Of a DNA stretch of 64,000 nt, positions 16,742 through 26,746 are shown piece after piece (the first letter of the stretch is position 1; each line of letters opens with the position of its first letter). Made by a program: the position numbers and the translations under genes. A model generated the notes under the pieces. That model saw only the letters and a program-made list of their open reading frames with translations. It was not told the DNA's origin and did no database searches. Source of the DNA: an uncultured Ruminococcus sp. (GTDB lineage Bacteria > Bacillota > Clostridia > Oscillospirales > Acutalibacteraceae); assembly GCA_902765855.1 (NCBI GenBank), contig CACXBF010000002.1, positions 124,001 to 188,000 of the forward strand, written 5' to 3'.

Positions 16742-17167
16742 CAGTTTTTCCCCATTTCACTAAAGTATTTTACAATTACACTATATTAAATTTAAAAATA
16801 CTTTTGCATAATATTGATGTAATTGTATGATTGTTATATTACATGTTTCAAAGACTCTCAGAAATTAAAGGCCTTATAAACAAAATCGAAAGTATTTGAA
16901 AACACATCTAATATAATTATTATATCAAATAATTCTGAATTTGCAATAGTAATTTTAAAATATTCAAAAATATTTTACAATCAACTTTAAAAAATTTGTG
17001 ATTGACAATTATTTTAGTTTTTGCTGCTGATATAATATTATTTAATTTGATTTTCAAAAAAAACTATAAAAAAATACATCATTATTATTTGACTAATTAT
17101 GCCAAATATGATAAAATATAGATTGATTGAGCAATTTTAACAGTAAATTTCAGACAGGAGAAACTAT
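16742..17167. other. AT-rich divergent intergenic region
   Basis: 426 bases without a gene between the XRE regulator and the glycosyltransferase. Apart from promoter-like elements for the rightward gene (an extended -10 TGATATAAT near 17030 and the promoter at 17089-17117), I see only long A/T tracts and no structured RNA or clear operator palindrome. Confidence 0.6.
17089..17117 (+). promoter_or_regulatory. Promoter of the glycosyltransferase/oxidoreductase pair
   Basis: TTGACT (17089-17094), 17-base spacer ending TGA, TAAAAT (17112-17117), about 50 bases before the start codon. Confidence 0.6.
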
Positions 17168-18853
17168 ATGGGTGATACTATAAAAAACGAGCATAAATCT
17201 TTTAATCTTGCAAAACATCCCATTTTGATGTTGGGACTTATCTGTCTTTGCTCAGCAGTTATTTTTGGTACTAAACCCTTTTCAGGTACAGGAATAATTT
17301 TTCTATTATGCGTTATATTTTTTATTATAATCATAACATTCAGTCAGAGTAAAACTGATGAAAAATTTAAGGTGACAGCAGTTAAATCATCAGGTTATGC
17401 AATCCTATTTTTTATAGGCTATTGCATAATATCTATACAACAGAAATCAGGAGCTTTTCTTTTTCTCTTTGCAGTATTTCTTGCGGTAATTTATGGTTTA
17501 TATTGCTATATAAATGATACGCTTGATACAAAAAAAGTTATTATGATACTTTTTATACTTGCTTTTGCACTCAAGCTTGCATATGTGCTATATACAACAG
17601 TTCATCAAAGACAGCACGATGTCGAAAACTTTGATGGTGCTTCAAGAGGACACGCCGCATATATACTCTACATATTAAATCATTGGTATTTACCGGATTT
17701 TGATGTTAGAATGCACTGGCAGTTCTATCATCCGCCGCTGCATCATTTTATTGCGGCTATTTGGCTAAAAATACAGAGTAATCTTGGCATAGCTACTGAA
17801 GCATCATATGAGGGCCTGCAATATCTCTCGCTTTTCTATTCAAGCATATCTATGTATCTCTCTTATAGGATTATGCAGGAACTCAGATTAAGAAGAACAG
17901 GACTTATCGTAGCTTTTGCGATAGTTGCTTTTCATCCGACTTTTATAATTCTTGCAGGAAGCGTAAATAACGATATTCTTTCAGTGGCATTTATGCTTGG
18001 GGCGATTTTAAATACACTTGTGTGGTATAAAAATCAAACCATAAAAAACATATTAAAAATAGCCTTGTGCATAGGTTTAGGAATGCTTACAAAGCTTTCT
18101 GTTTGGATGGTTGCTCCTGCGGTTGCCATAGTTTTTATTATTGTACTTATACAAAATAGAGATAAATTTAAAAAGCTTATTCTTCAGATGCTTGCTTTTG
18201 GGGTCGTAAGTATACCTATTGGACTTTTTTGGAGTGTAAGAAACTATCTTATGTATAAGGTTCCGTTTACTTATGTTCCGGAGCTTTCAAAAACAAGTTC
18301 TCAGTATATCGGTAATTATAGCGTTCTTGATAGGCTTTTTGATTTCAATTTCAGCCAGTTTGAAAGCGTATATACTCAATTTGTATTCTATTCGGGAAAA
18401 TATTTTGAGTATAACCCAACTATTGCTCTCTTTAAAACTGCTATGTTTGATGAGGTTATCAACGATACTTATTATCCTGAAATAAAATATAGCGGAATCG
18501 TTCTTTTTTGGTCTGGCGTAGTGCTTGCTTTGCTTGGCTTTATTGCAATTATTTATATGCTTATCAGAAAAAAGAGTATGAAACCTGCCTTTAAGGTTTT
18601 CTTTGCAACTCTTACCGCTATAATTTTAGCCTCTTATTATATATTCTGTTTCAAATTTCCATTTACTTGTACTCAGAATGTGAGATATGTTGTGCCGCTA
18701 ATAACAGTCGGTGCAGTGTTTATAGGCCTATGGCTGACAAAAACTCTTGGCAAAAAAACAAAATCAGTAAAAGTATTCCGAATTGCAGTTTGTGCAATTA
18801 CAGTTTGTTTCTGCATATCGTCTGCAATAACCTATACTTTGATTGGAATATAA
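17168..18853 (+). CDS. GT39-like integral membrane glycosyltransferase
   Basis: 561-residue polytopic protein with about 11-12 hydrophobic helices. The first large extracytoplasmic loop contains HDVENFDGASRGHAAYI and MHWQFYHPPLHHFIAAIW, the acidic residue pair plus H-PP motif typical of the PMT/ArnT-like (GT39) family that uses polyprenyl-phosphate sugars. A soluble-looking loop follows helix 9-10 (FDFNFSQFESVY). Role inferred: transfer of a sugar to a cell-envelope polymer or protein outside the membrane. RBS AGGAGA precedes ATG 17168. It is followed after 22 bases by an FAD oxidoreductase, probably in the same pathway. Confidence 0.82.
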   Translation: MGDTIKNEHKSFNLAKHPILMLGLICLCSAVIFGTKPFSGTGIIFLLCVIFFIIIITFSQSKTDEKFKVTAVKSSGYAILFFIGYCIISIQQKSGAFLFLFAVFLAVIYGLYCYINDTLDTKKVIMILFILAFALKLAYVLYTTVHQRQHDVENFDGASRGHAAYILYILNHWYLPDFDVRMHWQFYHPPLHHFIAAIWLKIQSNLGIATEASYEGLQYLSLFYSSISMYLSYRIMQELRLRRTGLIVAFAIVAFHPTFIILAGSVNNDILSVAFMLGAILNTLVWYKNQTIKNILKIALCIGLGMLTKLSVWMVAPAVAIVFIIVLIQNRDKFKKLILQMLAFGVVSIPIGLFWSVRNYLMYKVPFTYVPELSKTSSQYIGNYSVLDRLFDFNFSQFESVYTQFVFYSGKYFEYNPTIALFKTAMFDEVINDTYYPEIKYSGIVLFWSGVVLALLGFIAIIYMLIRKKSMKPAFKVFFATLTAIILASYYIFCFKFPFTCTQNVRYVVPLITVGAVFIGLWLTKTLGKKTKSVKVFRIAVCAITVCFCISSAITYTLIGI

Positions 18854-18875
18854 GATTAAAAAGGAATGAAATAAT

Positions 18876-20453
18876 ATGGAAAAGGTAGTAATAATTGGTG
18901 CAGGTCCTGCAGGTTTAACAGCAGGTCTGGAACTTCTCTCCGATGGAAGTAAGCAATATGAGGTTGTTATCCTTGAAGAATCCAACGCTATTGGCGGAAT
19001 TTCCCGAACAGTCTATCATAACGGAAACAGAATGGACATAGGCGGCCATCGTTTCTTCTCAAAGAGCGATGAGGTTATGAACCGTTGGAAAGAACTTATG
19101 CCACTTCAGGGCAAAAAATCCTACGATGATAAGATTCTTAACCGTGAAAGTCCTATATACGAAAATGGTCCTGACCCTGAAAAAGAGGATAGGGTTATGT
19201 TAGTTCGTCATAGAGTTTCAAGAATTTACTATAAAAAGCATTTCTTCGATTATCCAATCTCTATGAAACCTCAGACAATCAAAAATATGGGACTTGGCAC
19301 AACCTTCGTTGCAGGCTGTAGCTATATGAAATCGTCTATTGCCAAGAAAAAGGAAACCTCACTTGAAAATTTCTATATAAACCGTTTTGGTAAAAAGCTT
19401 TATTCTATGTTCTTTGAGGGCTACACTGAAAAGCTTTGGGGCAGACACCCGAGAGAAATTGCTGCCGACTGGGGTTCTCAGCGTGTTAAAGGTCTTTCTA
19501 TAAAAACACTTCTCAAGGATATGTTCTCTAAAGCCTTTGGCAAAAAAGATAACAAAAATGTTGAAACTTCCCTTATAGAACAATTCTGGTATCCTAAGTT
19601 TGGCCCTGGTCAACTCTGGGAAACTGCTGCTAAGGAGTTTGAAAAGCTCGGCGGAAAAATCATTATGAATACATCTGTTAAGGAAATCAACCTCGAAGGT
19701 GGTTCAATTAAATCCGTTAAATGTGAAACTCCAAACGGCTTAACTGAAATTGATGGTGATATTTTCATTTCCTCAATGCCACTCAAAGATTTGACAGCGG
19801 GCATCAAGGGACAGGCTGTACCTAAAAATATTGCTGATATTGCAAATGGTTTGCCATATCGTGATTTCGTTACAGTAGGTTTGCTTGTACCAAAACTTGC
19901 TCTAAAAAATGAAACTGAAATTAAAACTATGGGCAATATCGTTCCTGACTGCTGGATTTATGTTCAGGATACAAATGTTAAGCTTGGCAGAATACAGATA
20001 TTCAATAACTGGTCGCCGTATATGGTAAAAGATGTTGAGCATACTGTTTGGATCGGTCTGGAATATTTCTGCACAGAGGGCGATAATTTCTGGAATATGA
20101 GTGACAGCGAGTGCATAGAATTTGCTACAAAGGAACTCGAAAAGATGGGTATTATTTCAAGCGGAGATGTTCTTGATTCACACAGAGAGCGAGTTAAGAA
20201 AGCATATCCTGCATATTTTGATACTTATTCTCAAATCGATGAGCTTATTGCATATTTAAACACAATTCCTAATTTGTATTGTGTTGGTAGAAATGGTCAG
20301 CACCGTTATAATAATATGGACCATTCAATGCTTACAGCTATTCGTGCAGTTGAACATATAAAATCTGGAAACACCGATAAATCGGAAATTTGGAAAGTTA
20401 ATACTGAAAAATCTTACCACGAACAATCTGAAAATCACAGCGAGAACGCATAA
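18876..20453 (+). CDS. FAD-dependent NAD(P)-binding oxidoreductase, amine-oxidase/UDP-galactopyranose mutase-like
   Basis: 525 residues with an N-terminal Rossmann dinucleotide-binding motif [18 protein letters not shown] (residues 4-21) and the second FAD motif [10 protein letters not shown] about residue 52. The middle [23 protein letters not shown] and C-terminal [23 protein letters not shown] are typical of the oxidoreductases that accompany polyprenyl-linked glycosyltransferases and resemble UDP-galactopyranose mutase and protoporphyrinogen-oxidase-like enzymes. The exact reaction is not determinable. Its pairing with the GT39-like gene suggests modification of an envelope sugar. A strong hairpin terminator follows. 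Confidence 0.83.
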   Translation: MEKVVIIGAGPAGLTAGLELLSDGSKQYEVVILEESNAIGGISRTVYHNGNRMDIGGHRFFSKSDEVMNRWKELMPLQGKKSYDDKILNRESPIYENGPDPEKEDRVMLVRHRVSRIYYKKHFFDYPISMKPQTIKNMGLGTTFVAGCSYMKSSIAKKKETSLENFYINRFGKKLYSMFFEGYTEKLWGRHPREIAADWGSQRVKGLSIKTLLKDMFSKAFGKKDNKNVETSLIEQFWYPKFGPGQLWETAAKEFEKLGGKIIMNTSVKEINLEGGSIKSVKCETPNGLTEIDGDIFISSMPLKDLTAGIKGQAVPKNIADIANGLPYRDFVTVGLLVPKLALKNETEIKTMGNIVPDCWIYVQDTNVKLGRIQIFNNWSPYMVKDVEHTVWIGLEYFCTEGDNFWNMSDSECIEFATKELEKMGIISSGDVLDSHRERVKKAYPAYFDTYSQIDELIAYLNTIPNLYCVGRNGQHRYNNMDHSMLTAIRAVEHIKSGNTDKSEIWKVNTEKSYHEQSENHSENA

Positions 20454-20474
20454 TTGCTTGATATTCTACACAGA

Positions 20475-20530
20475 AAAAGTAAAAGATTTCGCTCAGGACT
20501 TTTAAAAAAGCTTGAGCGAAATCTTTTTAT
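20475..20530 (+). terminator. Terminator derived from the intergenic repeat arm
   Basis: AAAAGATTTCGCTCAGG (20481-20497) pairs with CTTGAGCGAAATCTTTT (20511-20527) with one mismatch and ends in T's. The arm sequence (TTTCGCTC-AG) matches the outer stem of the intergenic repeat family, so a repeat end seems to serve as terminator. Confidence 0.8.
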
Positions 20531-20547
20531 ATATAGACAAAAAAATT

Positions 20548-20573
20548 CAGGGACGAATATAAATTCGCCCCTG
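20548..20573 (-). terminator. Terminator of the V-ATPase operon
   Basis: CAGGGACGAAT (20548-20558) pairs with ATTCGCCCCTG (20563-20573); read on the minus strand it is followed by AATTTTTTTG, just after the last V-ATPase gene. Confidence 0.85.
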
Positions 20574-20589
20574 TTTTATGTTTTTGCAA

Positions 20590-21216
20590 TTAAGTATTAG
20601 CCTTAGCTGCCTTTTGACTTTTTATAACTTTAAGTCTTGAGAATTCCTCACGCTCTTTTTCTTCGAGAGCCTCAGTTATGAACTTAACTGTTGCCTCAAA
20701 TTTTGGAATCATAACATTCTTAAGAGCGTTGGCACGCTTTTGCGTCTTTTTAATAGCGTCAGCAAGTCGATAGACGCTGTTTTCTACCTCGGCAAGAACC
20801 GCAGTAAGCTCCTTAACCTCGTGAAAGCATAGATAAGCTTCGTCAAGAGAGGAGTTCGTATTGGCAATACTGAAATAAATTCCGTTGTTAGAATTTTCAT
20901 CTATTGTTACAATCGGAATCTCAACACCCATAACGCTTCGGTAGGAGAGCTTGAGGCTTGTTTCCTCAGGAACTGATTTCGAGATTTCGTCACAGAAACC
21001 GAGGGTAATGTTAGCAACCTCAAGAGCCTTATAAGCCTTATGATATGTGCCGTCGATTTTATCCTGAATTTCAGAAGCCTTGTCGATAAGCATCATCATT
21101 TCTCGGATAAGGATATTACGCTTTTTGTCGAGAAGCTCAAAACCATTTTTGGCAAGTGCAAGAGATTTCTTTGTTGCCATCAGGTTTCCTTTTGTAGGTA
21201 CAGCCTGAACTGCCAT
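20590..21216 (-). CDS. ntpD: V-type ATP synthase subunit D
   Basis: 208 residues, the central-stalk rotor subunit that turns inside the A3B3 head. The N-terminal AVQAVPTKGNLMATKKSLALAKNGFELLDKKRNIL is the family signature, and the protein is almost entirely alpha-helical with coiled-coil ends. ATG 21216 was chosen since GGGAGG lies 8 bases upstream; the frame extends three codons further to a GTG that overlaps that site. It is the last gene of the operon, 20 bases after subunit B, and is followed by a terminator. Confidence 0.94.
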   Translation of the reverse strand: MAVQAVPTKGNLMATKKSLALAKNGFELLDKKRNILIREMMMLIDKASEIQDKIDGTYHKAYKALEVANITLGFCDEISKSVPEETSLKLSYRSVMGVEIPIVTIDENSNNGIYFSIANTNSSLDEAYLCFHEVKELTAVLAEVENSVYRLADAIKKTQKRANALKNVMIPKFEATVKFITEALEEKEREEFSRLKVIKSQKAAKANT

Positions 21217-21236
21217 ATCTGTCACCTCCCGAAAAA

Positions 21237-22685
21237 TTAAGCAATATCGTCATCGTCACTGTCATCATCTTTTTTCTCAGAAGAGGCAAATGTTTCAAAA
21301 ACGATAGAATCCTTATCCTCGATGTAATATTTATCAAGAATAGCGTCATCAACACGGTCAAGCTCTTCACGAGGAAGAGTAGAGAGAAGCTTCCAACCAA
21401 GGTCAAGGCTCTGTTCGATAGTTCTGTTCTCGTTGTAGCCCTGATTTACGAAATAAGCCTCAAAGAGCTTACCAAACTCGATATACTTCTTATCGATAGG
21501 GGAGAGTTCCTCTTCACCGATAACAGAAGCAAGTGAACGAGCGTCCATAACTCTTGCATAAGCTGCAAAGAGCTGGTTAGAAAGTGCGGAGTGGTCGGCT
21601 CTTGTAAAGCCTTCACCGATACCGTCCTTCATAAGACGGGAAAGTGATGGAAGAACCGAAACAGGCGGATAAAGACCAGCACCCTCGAGAGAACGGTCGA
21701 GAACTATCTGTCCCTCTGTAATATAACCTGTAAGGTCAGGGATAGGGTGGGTAATATCATCGTTAGGCATAGTAAGAATTGGAATCTGAGTAACAGAACC
21801 CTTCTTGCCTTTAATCATACCTGCTCTTTCATAGAGAGAAGCGAGGTCTGAATATAAGTAACCAGGATAACCCTTTCTGCCCGGGATTTCGCCCTTAGAT
21901 GAGCTGAATTCACGCAAAGCCTCAGCATATGAGGTCATATCAGTCATAATTACGAGAATGTGCATATCAAGCTCAAAAGCAAGATATTCAGCCGCAGTCA
22001 AGGCACAACGAGGTGTAAGAGTTCTTTCGATAATCGGGTCATTAGCGAGGTTAAGGAACATAACAACTCTTTCGAGAACACCACTCTCGTCAAAGCTCTT
22101 GCGGAAGTATTCCGCAACATCGTTCTTAACACCCATAGCCGCAAAGACGATACCGAATTTATTACCGGCACCAGCAATCTGAGCCTGACGAACAATCTGA
22201 ACAGCAAGTTCGTTATGTTTCATACCTGAACCGGAGAAAATCGGTAGCTTCTGACCACGAATAAGTGTCATAAGAGTATCTATTGTAGAGATACCGGTAT
22301 TTATATAGTTTTGTGGATAAATTCTTGAAACAGGGTTAATCGGAGTACCGTTGATATTAGCCTTGTGAGTAGGATAAATGTCGCCAAGACCATCAATAGG
22401 AGTACCCGAGCCGTTAAAGACACGACCCATAATTTCAGGTGAGAGAGCAAGCTCCATAGGGTGTCCTTTAAGACGAGTGCGTGCATTGTCGAGTGACATA
22501 CCCTTAGTGCCTTCAAATACCTGAACGACACAACGCTTACCCTGAGTCTGAACTATTCTTCCGTGGCGAATTGAGCCGTCATCAAGACGAATATCAACCA
22601 TTTCTTCATAAGAAGCGTTTTCGACATCATCGAGAACGATAAGCGAACCGTTGATTTCCTTAACGCCAACATAATCGAGAATCAT
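21237..22685 (-). CDS. ntpB: V-type ATP synthase subunit B (non-catalytic)
   Basis: 482 residues, regulatory nucleotide-binding subunit of the cytosolic V1 head. It lacks a Walker A lysine motif and shows the B-subunit pattern [22 protein letters not shown] in its place, plus [22 protein letters not shown] and the C-terminal [16 protein letters not shown]. Its acidic tail ([10 protein letters not shown]) is unusual but small. AAGGAAG precedes ATG 22685. It is separated from the upstream A gene by about 530 bases occupied by an intergenic repeat, whereas A-B spacing in such operons is usually a few bases. Confidence 0.96.
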   Translation of the reverse strand: MILDYVGVKEINGSLIVLDDVENASYEEMVDIRLDDGSIRHGRIVQTQGKRCVVQVFEGTKGMSLDNARTRLKGHPMELALSPEIMGRVFNGSGTPIDGLGDIYPTHKANINGTPINPVSRIYPQNYINTGISTIDTLMTLIRGQKLPIFSGSGMKHNELAVQIVRQAQIAGAGNKFGIVFAAMGVKNDVAEYFRKSFDESGVLERVVMFLNLANDPIIERTLTPRCALTAAEYLAFELDMHILVIMTDMTSYAEALREFSSSKGEIPGRKGYPGYLYSDLASLYERAGMIKGKKGSVTQIPILTMPNDDITHPIPDLTGYITEGQIVLDRSLEGAGLYPPVSVLPSLSRLMKDGIGEGFTRADHSALSNQLFAAYARVMDARSLASVIGEEELSPIDKKYIEFGKLFEAYFVNQGYNENRTIEQSLDLGWKLLSTLPREELDRVDDAILDKYYIEDKDSIVFETFASSEKKDDDSDDDDIA

Positions 22686-22727
22686 TCATTTCACTTCCTT
22701 AAATAAGTAGTAATAAATGTGGGTGCT

Positions 22728-23214
22728 GAAACAAACTTCCCAAAAGACACTCAAAGTTTAGGTCAAGCCTTTTTAAAGGCTTGTAGGTCAAGGGCAAAGC
22801 CCTTGACGCTCTCCGCAGAGAGCGAAACACCTTTGGGCGAAGCCCAACATTCTTTGCCCCTGAGCGGCGGACTTTGTCCGCCGCCCTTTTCTTTTGTCAG
22901 CAACAAACTAACGGATTAAATGTAGGGGCAAGAGATGTTAAGGGCGTTGCCCTTAAGCGGCAAGCTGCCGCCCCCAAGACGCGTAATCGGTTTTGCAAGC
23001 AAAACCTCGACATCTGCAAGGGTGGTTTATTGTCGCAGATAAAGTAATTGTCGATTAAATACCAAAGGCTCGAGCGAAACTTTTATCTGTCTTAAAGAAG
23101 TATGTCAGCTAAGCGGTAGTTTAGTCCTCTGCGTGGAAAAAACTTTTGTGTTCACCACGAACGAGACTTGTTGAGTGATTCCGCATCTTGTTTAGTGCGG
23201 TCACGCACCTCCGC
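22728..23214. repeat. Intergenic hairpin repeat, copy C, inside the V-ATPase operon
   Basis: A gene-free stretch of about 490 bases separating subunits A and B. It includes AAAGTTTAGGTCAAGCC with inverted arm, CAAGGGCAAAGCCCTTG, CGCTCTCCGCAGAGAGCG (22807-22824), GGGCGAAGCCC, GCGGCGGACTTTGTCCGCCGC, AAGGGCGTTGCCCTT, and a 60-base module around GGTTTTGCAAGCAAAACC (about 22990-23050). That module recurs in inverse orientation in copies D and F. The right end is a divergent copy of the TCGTTAG/CGCGTCTTG module. Confidence 0.85.
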
Positions 23215-24981
23215 TCATATGTTTGAGATTGTTGCAAGAGCGTCATCAATAGACTTATTAAGCTCATCAAACATTTCGGGTTTGTCATTCGGAATATCAT
23301 ACTTCATCTTTGTGATTTTCTCAAAGAGATGAAGCTCAAGAACCTGCGAAATAGGAATCTGTGCAGCAACAATATGTTTAGCCTTTTCATAGAGATGGAG
23401 AATAGTCTTCATCATAAGCTTTTGCTTTTCAAGCGGAACGAAGGTATCGTCCTTGTGGAAAGCGTTCTGCTGTAAGAAAGCAACACGAATAGCCTTAGCT
23501 GTTTCGATAACAAGCTTCTGGTCATCAGGAAGAACATCAGAACCGATAAGCTTAACGATTTCCATAAGCTGATTTTCTTCGTGGAGAAGAGCAGTAATCT
23601 TGTTTCTATACTTGATGAAGTCCTCGCCGAGATTCTTTCTGAACCAAGGGTCGAGGTCTGTAAAGTATTCGCTGTAACTTGTCATCCAGTTTATCGCAGG
23701 ATAATGTCTTGAATAAGCGAGTGATTTATCCAAAGCCCAGAAGCAACGGATAAAACGCTTTGTGTTCTGTGTAACAGGCTCGGAGAAGTCAGCACCAGGA
23801 GGTGAAACCGCACCGATAATAGTAACTGAACCCTCTGCTCCGCAAAGAGCCTCAATTCTGCCGGCTCTTTCGTAGAATTCAGAAAGTCTTGATGGAAGAT
23901 AAGCAGGATAACCTTCTTCAGCAGGCATTTCTTCAAGTCTACCAGAGATTTCACGAAGAGCCTCAGCCCAACGAGAGGTTGAGTCAGCCATAATAGCGAC
24001 ATGATAACCCATATCACGATAATATTCAGCAAGTGTAATACCTGTATAAATAGAAGCTTCACGAGCCGCAACAGGCATATTAGATGTATTAGCGATAAGT
24101 ACGGTTCTGTCGGTCATAGGTCTGCCTGACTTCGGGTCAACCAGTTCAGAGAACTCAGTAAGAACCTGGCTCATCTCGTTACCACGCTCACCACAACCAA
24201 CATATACGATAATATCCGCATCGCACCATTTTGCGAGCTGGTGCTGTGTCATAGTCTTACCAGTACCGAAACCGCCAGGAATAGCAGCTGTACCGCCCTT
24301 AGAGATAGGGAAAAGTGTATCAATAACTCTCTGTCCTGTGATAAGCGGAACATCGGCTGAAAGTCTTTCTGCTGATGGTCTTGGTGTTCTGATAGGCCAA
24401 GCCTGACAAAGTGTAAGCTCGTGCTTAACACCTTCATCATCTTCAATAGTAACGACAGTGTCGTTTATTTTATACTTGCCGTTTGGTTCAACTTTGATAA
24501 CTTTACCCCCCTTAATCTTAGGGGAAAGTATGCAACGATGCTCAATAATAGGTGTTTCTGGGCAAGTAGCATAAATCTGACCTGCCTTAAGGTAATCGCC
24601 GACTTTAGCTGTGATAGTTACATCCCACTGCTTTTTGTCATCAAGTGAAGAAACAGCAGCACCTCTTGAAATGAAGGAAGAACCTGTTGATTCCTCGATA
24701 GCTTTAAGCGGTCTTTCAATACCGTCAAAGATGTTATCAATAATACCAGGGCCGAGAAGAATGTTCATAGGCTCGCCTGTGCCGTAGATAGGGTCGCCAA
24801 GCTTCAAGCCGGTTGTTTCCTCATAGACCTGAATAGTAGTAAGCTTATCTGTGATACCAATAACTTCGCCGACAAGGCGTTCGTCGCTGACATAAACCAT
24901 TTCCATCATAGAAAAGGATCTTGTGTCCTTAACGGTAACGACAGGGCCGTTGATTCCGTAAATTACATTTTTATTTGCCAT
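23215..24981 (-). CDS. ntpA: V-type ATP synthase subunit A (catalytic)
   Basis: 588 residues, the ATP-hydrolysing or -synthesising subunit of V1. Walker [18 protein letters not shown], the arginine and Walker B region [13 protein letters not shown], and [27 protein letters not shown] are all intact. The N-terminal barrel starts [14 protein letters not shown] and the A-specific non-homologous insertion spans about residues 110-200. Transcribed from the operon promoter near 30.2 kb; the E gene lies 27 bases upstream. Standard length for bacterial V-type subunit A. Confidence 0.97.
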   Translation of the reverse strand: MANKNVIYGINGPVVTVKDTRSFSMMEMVYVSDERLVGEVIGITDKLTTIQVYEETTGLKLGDPIYGTGEPMNILLGPGIIDNIFDGIERPLKAIEESTGSSFISRGAAVSSLDDKKQWDVTITAKVGDYLKAGQIYATCPETPIIEHRCILSPKIKGGKVIKVEPNGKYKINDTVVTIEDDEGVKHELTLCQAWPIRTPRPSAERLSADVPLITGQRVIDTLFPISKGGTAAIPGGFGTGKTMTQHQLAKWCDADIIVYVGCGERGNEMSQVLTEFSELVDPKSGRPMTDRTVLIANTSNMPVAAREASIYTGITLAEYYRDMGYHVAIMADSTSRWAEALREISGRLEEMPAEEGYPAYLPSRLSEFYERAGRIEALCGAEGSVTIIGAVSPPGADFSEPVTQNTKRFIRCFWALDKSLAYSRHYPAINWMTSYSEYFTDLDPWFRKNLGEDFIKYRNKITALLHEENQLMEIVKLIGSDVLPDDQKLVIETAKAIRVAFLQQNAFHKDDTFVPLEKQKLMMKTILHLYEKAKHIVAAQIPISQVLELHLFEKITKMKYDIPNDKPEMFDELNKSIDDALATISNI

Positions 24982-25008
24982 TATCTCATCTCATTTTCCG
25001 GTTGGGAA

Positions 25009-25662
25009 TTACTCAGTAACTCTCAGACCTGAATTTTGATAGAACCACTCCCGCTGACCATCAAGCTTTGTATCGAGAGTTTCATCAGCGATAAGTCCCA
25101 GACCTGCACTTCTGCCTGTGATTCCGCCAATTTTAATTTCCTTAGAGGACTTAACCTCGCAAGAAGGAGAGAAAGCCGACTTGATTTTATCAGCGAGCTT
25201 TTTATCCTTTAATCTTTCTGCTGTATAGGCAGCCTTAATCTTATCAGCAAGCTTTAAATCGCTTTCCTTAACGAAGAAGATTACATCGTCTGCCTTGAGA
25301 GTTTGTGCAATTTTCTTTACGCTTTCGAGCATAAGCTTTTCGTAATCTGCTGTCTTAGTAAATTCGACAAGCTTTTGAGTAACCTTTTCAAAGACATTTT
25401 CAGTCATTTTATTTCTTTTCTCGAAAATTTTCTTTCTGCTTGCCATCTCGTCACGAGAAAGCTGGCTTGAAATTTCCGTTCTTATGGCTGCCATTTCTCT
25501 TTGAATAAGGGTATAAGCTTCTCTTAGTCCTTCTGATTCAGCTTTTTCAAGCTCTTGCTTTTTGAAGGATTCAGACTCAAAGCGAATTTTATTTCTTTGT
25601 TCCTCGGCATATTTTTCAATAGCCTTCAAGAAGTTTTCAGAGCCGCTCTGAACTTCTGCCAT
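25009..25662 (-). CDS. ntpE: V-type ATP synthase subunit E
   Basis: 217 residues forming the peripheral-stalk partner of the G/H coiled coil. Long charged helix to about residue 110 (KYAEEQRNKIRFESESFKKQELEKAESEG), then a globular C-terminal domain ending KIGGITGRSAGLGLIADETLDTKLDGQ, a segment typical of the family. AGGTGACAT precedes ATG 25662. It sits between F and A. Confidence 0.9.
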   Translation of the reverse strand: MAEVQSGSENFLKAIEKYAEEQRNKIRFESESFKKQELEKAESEGLREAYTLIQREMAAIRTEISSQLSRDEMASRKKIFEKRNKMTENVFEKVTQKLVEFTKTADYEKLMLESVKKIAQTLKADDVIFFVKESDLKLADKIKAAYTAERLKDKKLADKIKSAFSPSCEVKSSKEIKIGGITGRSAGLGLIADETLDTKLDGQREWFYQNSGLRVTE

Positions 25663-25689
25663 ATAATGTCACCTCCGTAGAGATTTTTA

Positions 25690-25998
25690 TTAGATTTTAA
25701 CACCGATAGCGTCACGAACATATCTTGTGATACTATCCTTTGCACGACCGCTTCCGTGTCTGTCGGGAATTTCGACTATAAGCGGTTGTTTGCGGTTTAG
25801 CTTTAGGTTATAGACAAGGTCAGGACAAAGAGAAACCAGACGCTCGGTCATAAGGATAACTGCGACATCATCATAGTCCATAGCCTTTGTGAGAGCGTCA
25901 CGAACCTCGCTGTCCTCGTGAACGACAACGCCTTCGATTCCCGCAAGACGCATACCCATTGCCGTATCAACATTGTCGCTGATTAAATAAAATCTCAT
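25690..25998 (-). CDS. ntpF: V-type ATP synthase subunit F
   Basis: 102 residues, a small Rossmann-like subunit attached to the central D stalk. The pattern MRFYLISDNVDTAMGMRLAGIEG, with later DDVAVILMTERL and PLIVEIPDRHGS, is the usual subunit F signature. An AGGTGAG ribosome site precedes ATG 25998. The stretch upstream to the K gene is filled by repeat copy D. Confidence 0.92.
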   Translation of the reverse strand: MRFYLISDNVDTAMGMRLAGIEGVVVHEDSEVRDALTKAMDYDDVAVILMTERLVSLCPDLVYNLKLNRKQPLIVEIPDRHGSGRAKDSITRYVRDAIGVKI

Positions 25999-26054
25999 AA
26001 TCTCACCTGACCTTTATGTAGTTTTTAAGATTTGCGGTGTGCCACCGCTATTTA

Positions 26055-26250
26055 AGTTACATAATCGCTTGCACCGCCCCAAGAAGCTTAAAAGTTTCAC
26101 TCAAGCCTTTGGTAGTTCATTGGTAATTACTTTATTCGTGACAATAAACCGCCCTTGCAGATGTCGAGGTTTTGCTTGCAAAACCGATTACGCGTCTTGG
26201 GTGCGGCGGATCGCCGCTACGCAACTTGCGATTTGTAATTCGCCGATTAG
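26055..26250. repeat. Intergenic hairpin repeat, copy D, inside the V-ATPase operon
   Basis: Contains AAAAGTTTCACTCAAGCCTT at one end and the GGTTTTGCTTGCAAAACC hairpin module (26168-26185) followed by ATTACGCGTCTTGGGTGCGGCGGATCGCCGC. It matches copies C (inverted) and F (same orientation). It lies between subunits K and F. Confidence 0.8.
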
Positions 26251-26252
26251 AA

Positions 26253-26675
26253 TTAGAACTTGTTAAGGATAAGGATAGAAACGAGAAGTCCGTAAAGAGC
26301 AACACCTTCGCCAAGAGCAACGAAGATAAGTGACTTACCGAATGCCTTAGGGTCTTCACTTGTTGCACCGATAGCAGCAGGAGCAGCACCGGCAACAGCG
26401 ATACCACCACCGATACCAGAGATACCGGTTGCAAGAGCAGCAGCGAGCATACCAAGACCATTAGCTGTTGAATCAACAGCAGCAGTTGTGTCAGCAGCAC
26501 TAACTGTCATAGGAATTATGAGGCAAACAAGGCCGACAATGCAGAAAGAAGCAATCTGTGTGAAAACAGCAGTCTTGCGTTTAGCACCGCTCTTAACAGC
26601 CTTATAAGCGAGCAAGATAGAACCAACTAAAAATACAACAGGTACAGCCAACAATACAAATTCCATGATTTCCAT
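26253..26675 (-). CDS. ntpK: V-type ATP synthase subunit K (membrane c-ring subunit)
   Basis: 140 residues with four hydrophobic segments (about 4-24, 36-60, 72-98, 113-138). The second hairpin carries GMLAAALATGISGIGGGIAVAGAAPAAIGA and ALGEGVALYGLL, with Glu123 as the conserved ion-binding carboxylate. The first hairpin has no buried acidic residue, so each subunit offers one ion site. Gly follows the Glu, not Ser or Thr, so proton versus sodium coupling cannot be decided from sequence. GGAGG lies 9 bases before ATG 26675. Confidence 0.93.
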   Translation of the reverse strand: MEIMEFVLLAVPVVFLVGSILLAYKAVKSGAKRKTAVFTQIASFCIVGLVCLIIPMTVSAADTTAAVDSTANGLGMLAAALATGISGIGGGIAVAGAAPAAIGATSEDPKAFGKSLIFVALGEGVALYGLLVSILILNKF

Positions 26676-26746
26676 AATTAAAATCCTCCATTTAATTTAA
26701 AAAAATTATTTATAACCCACATATGAGCTTTTAAGCTCATATGGAA

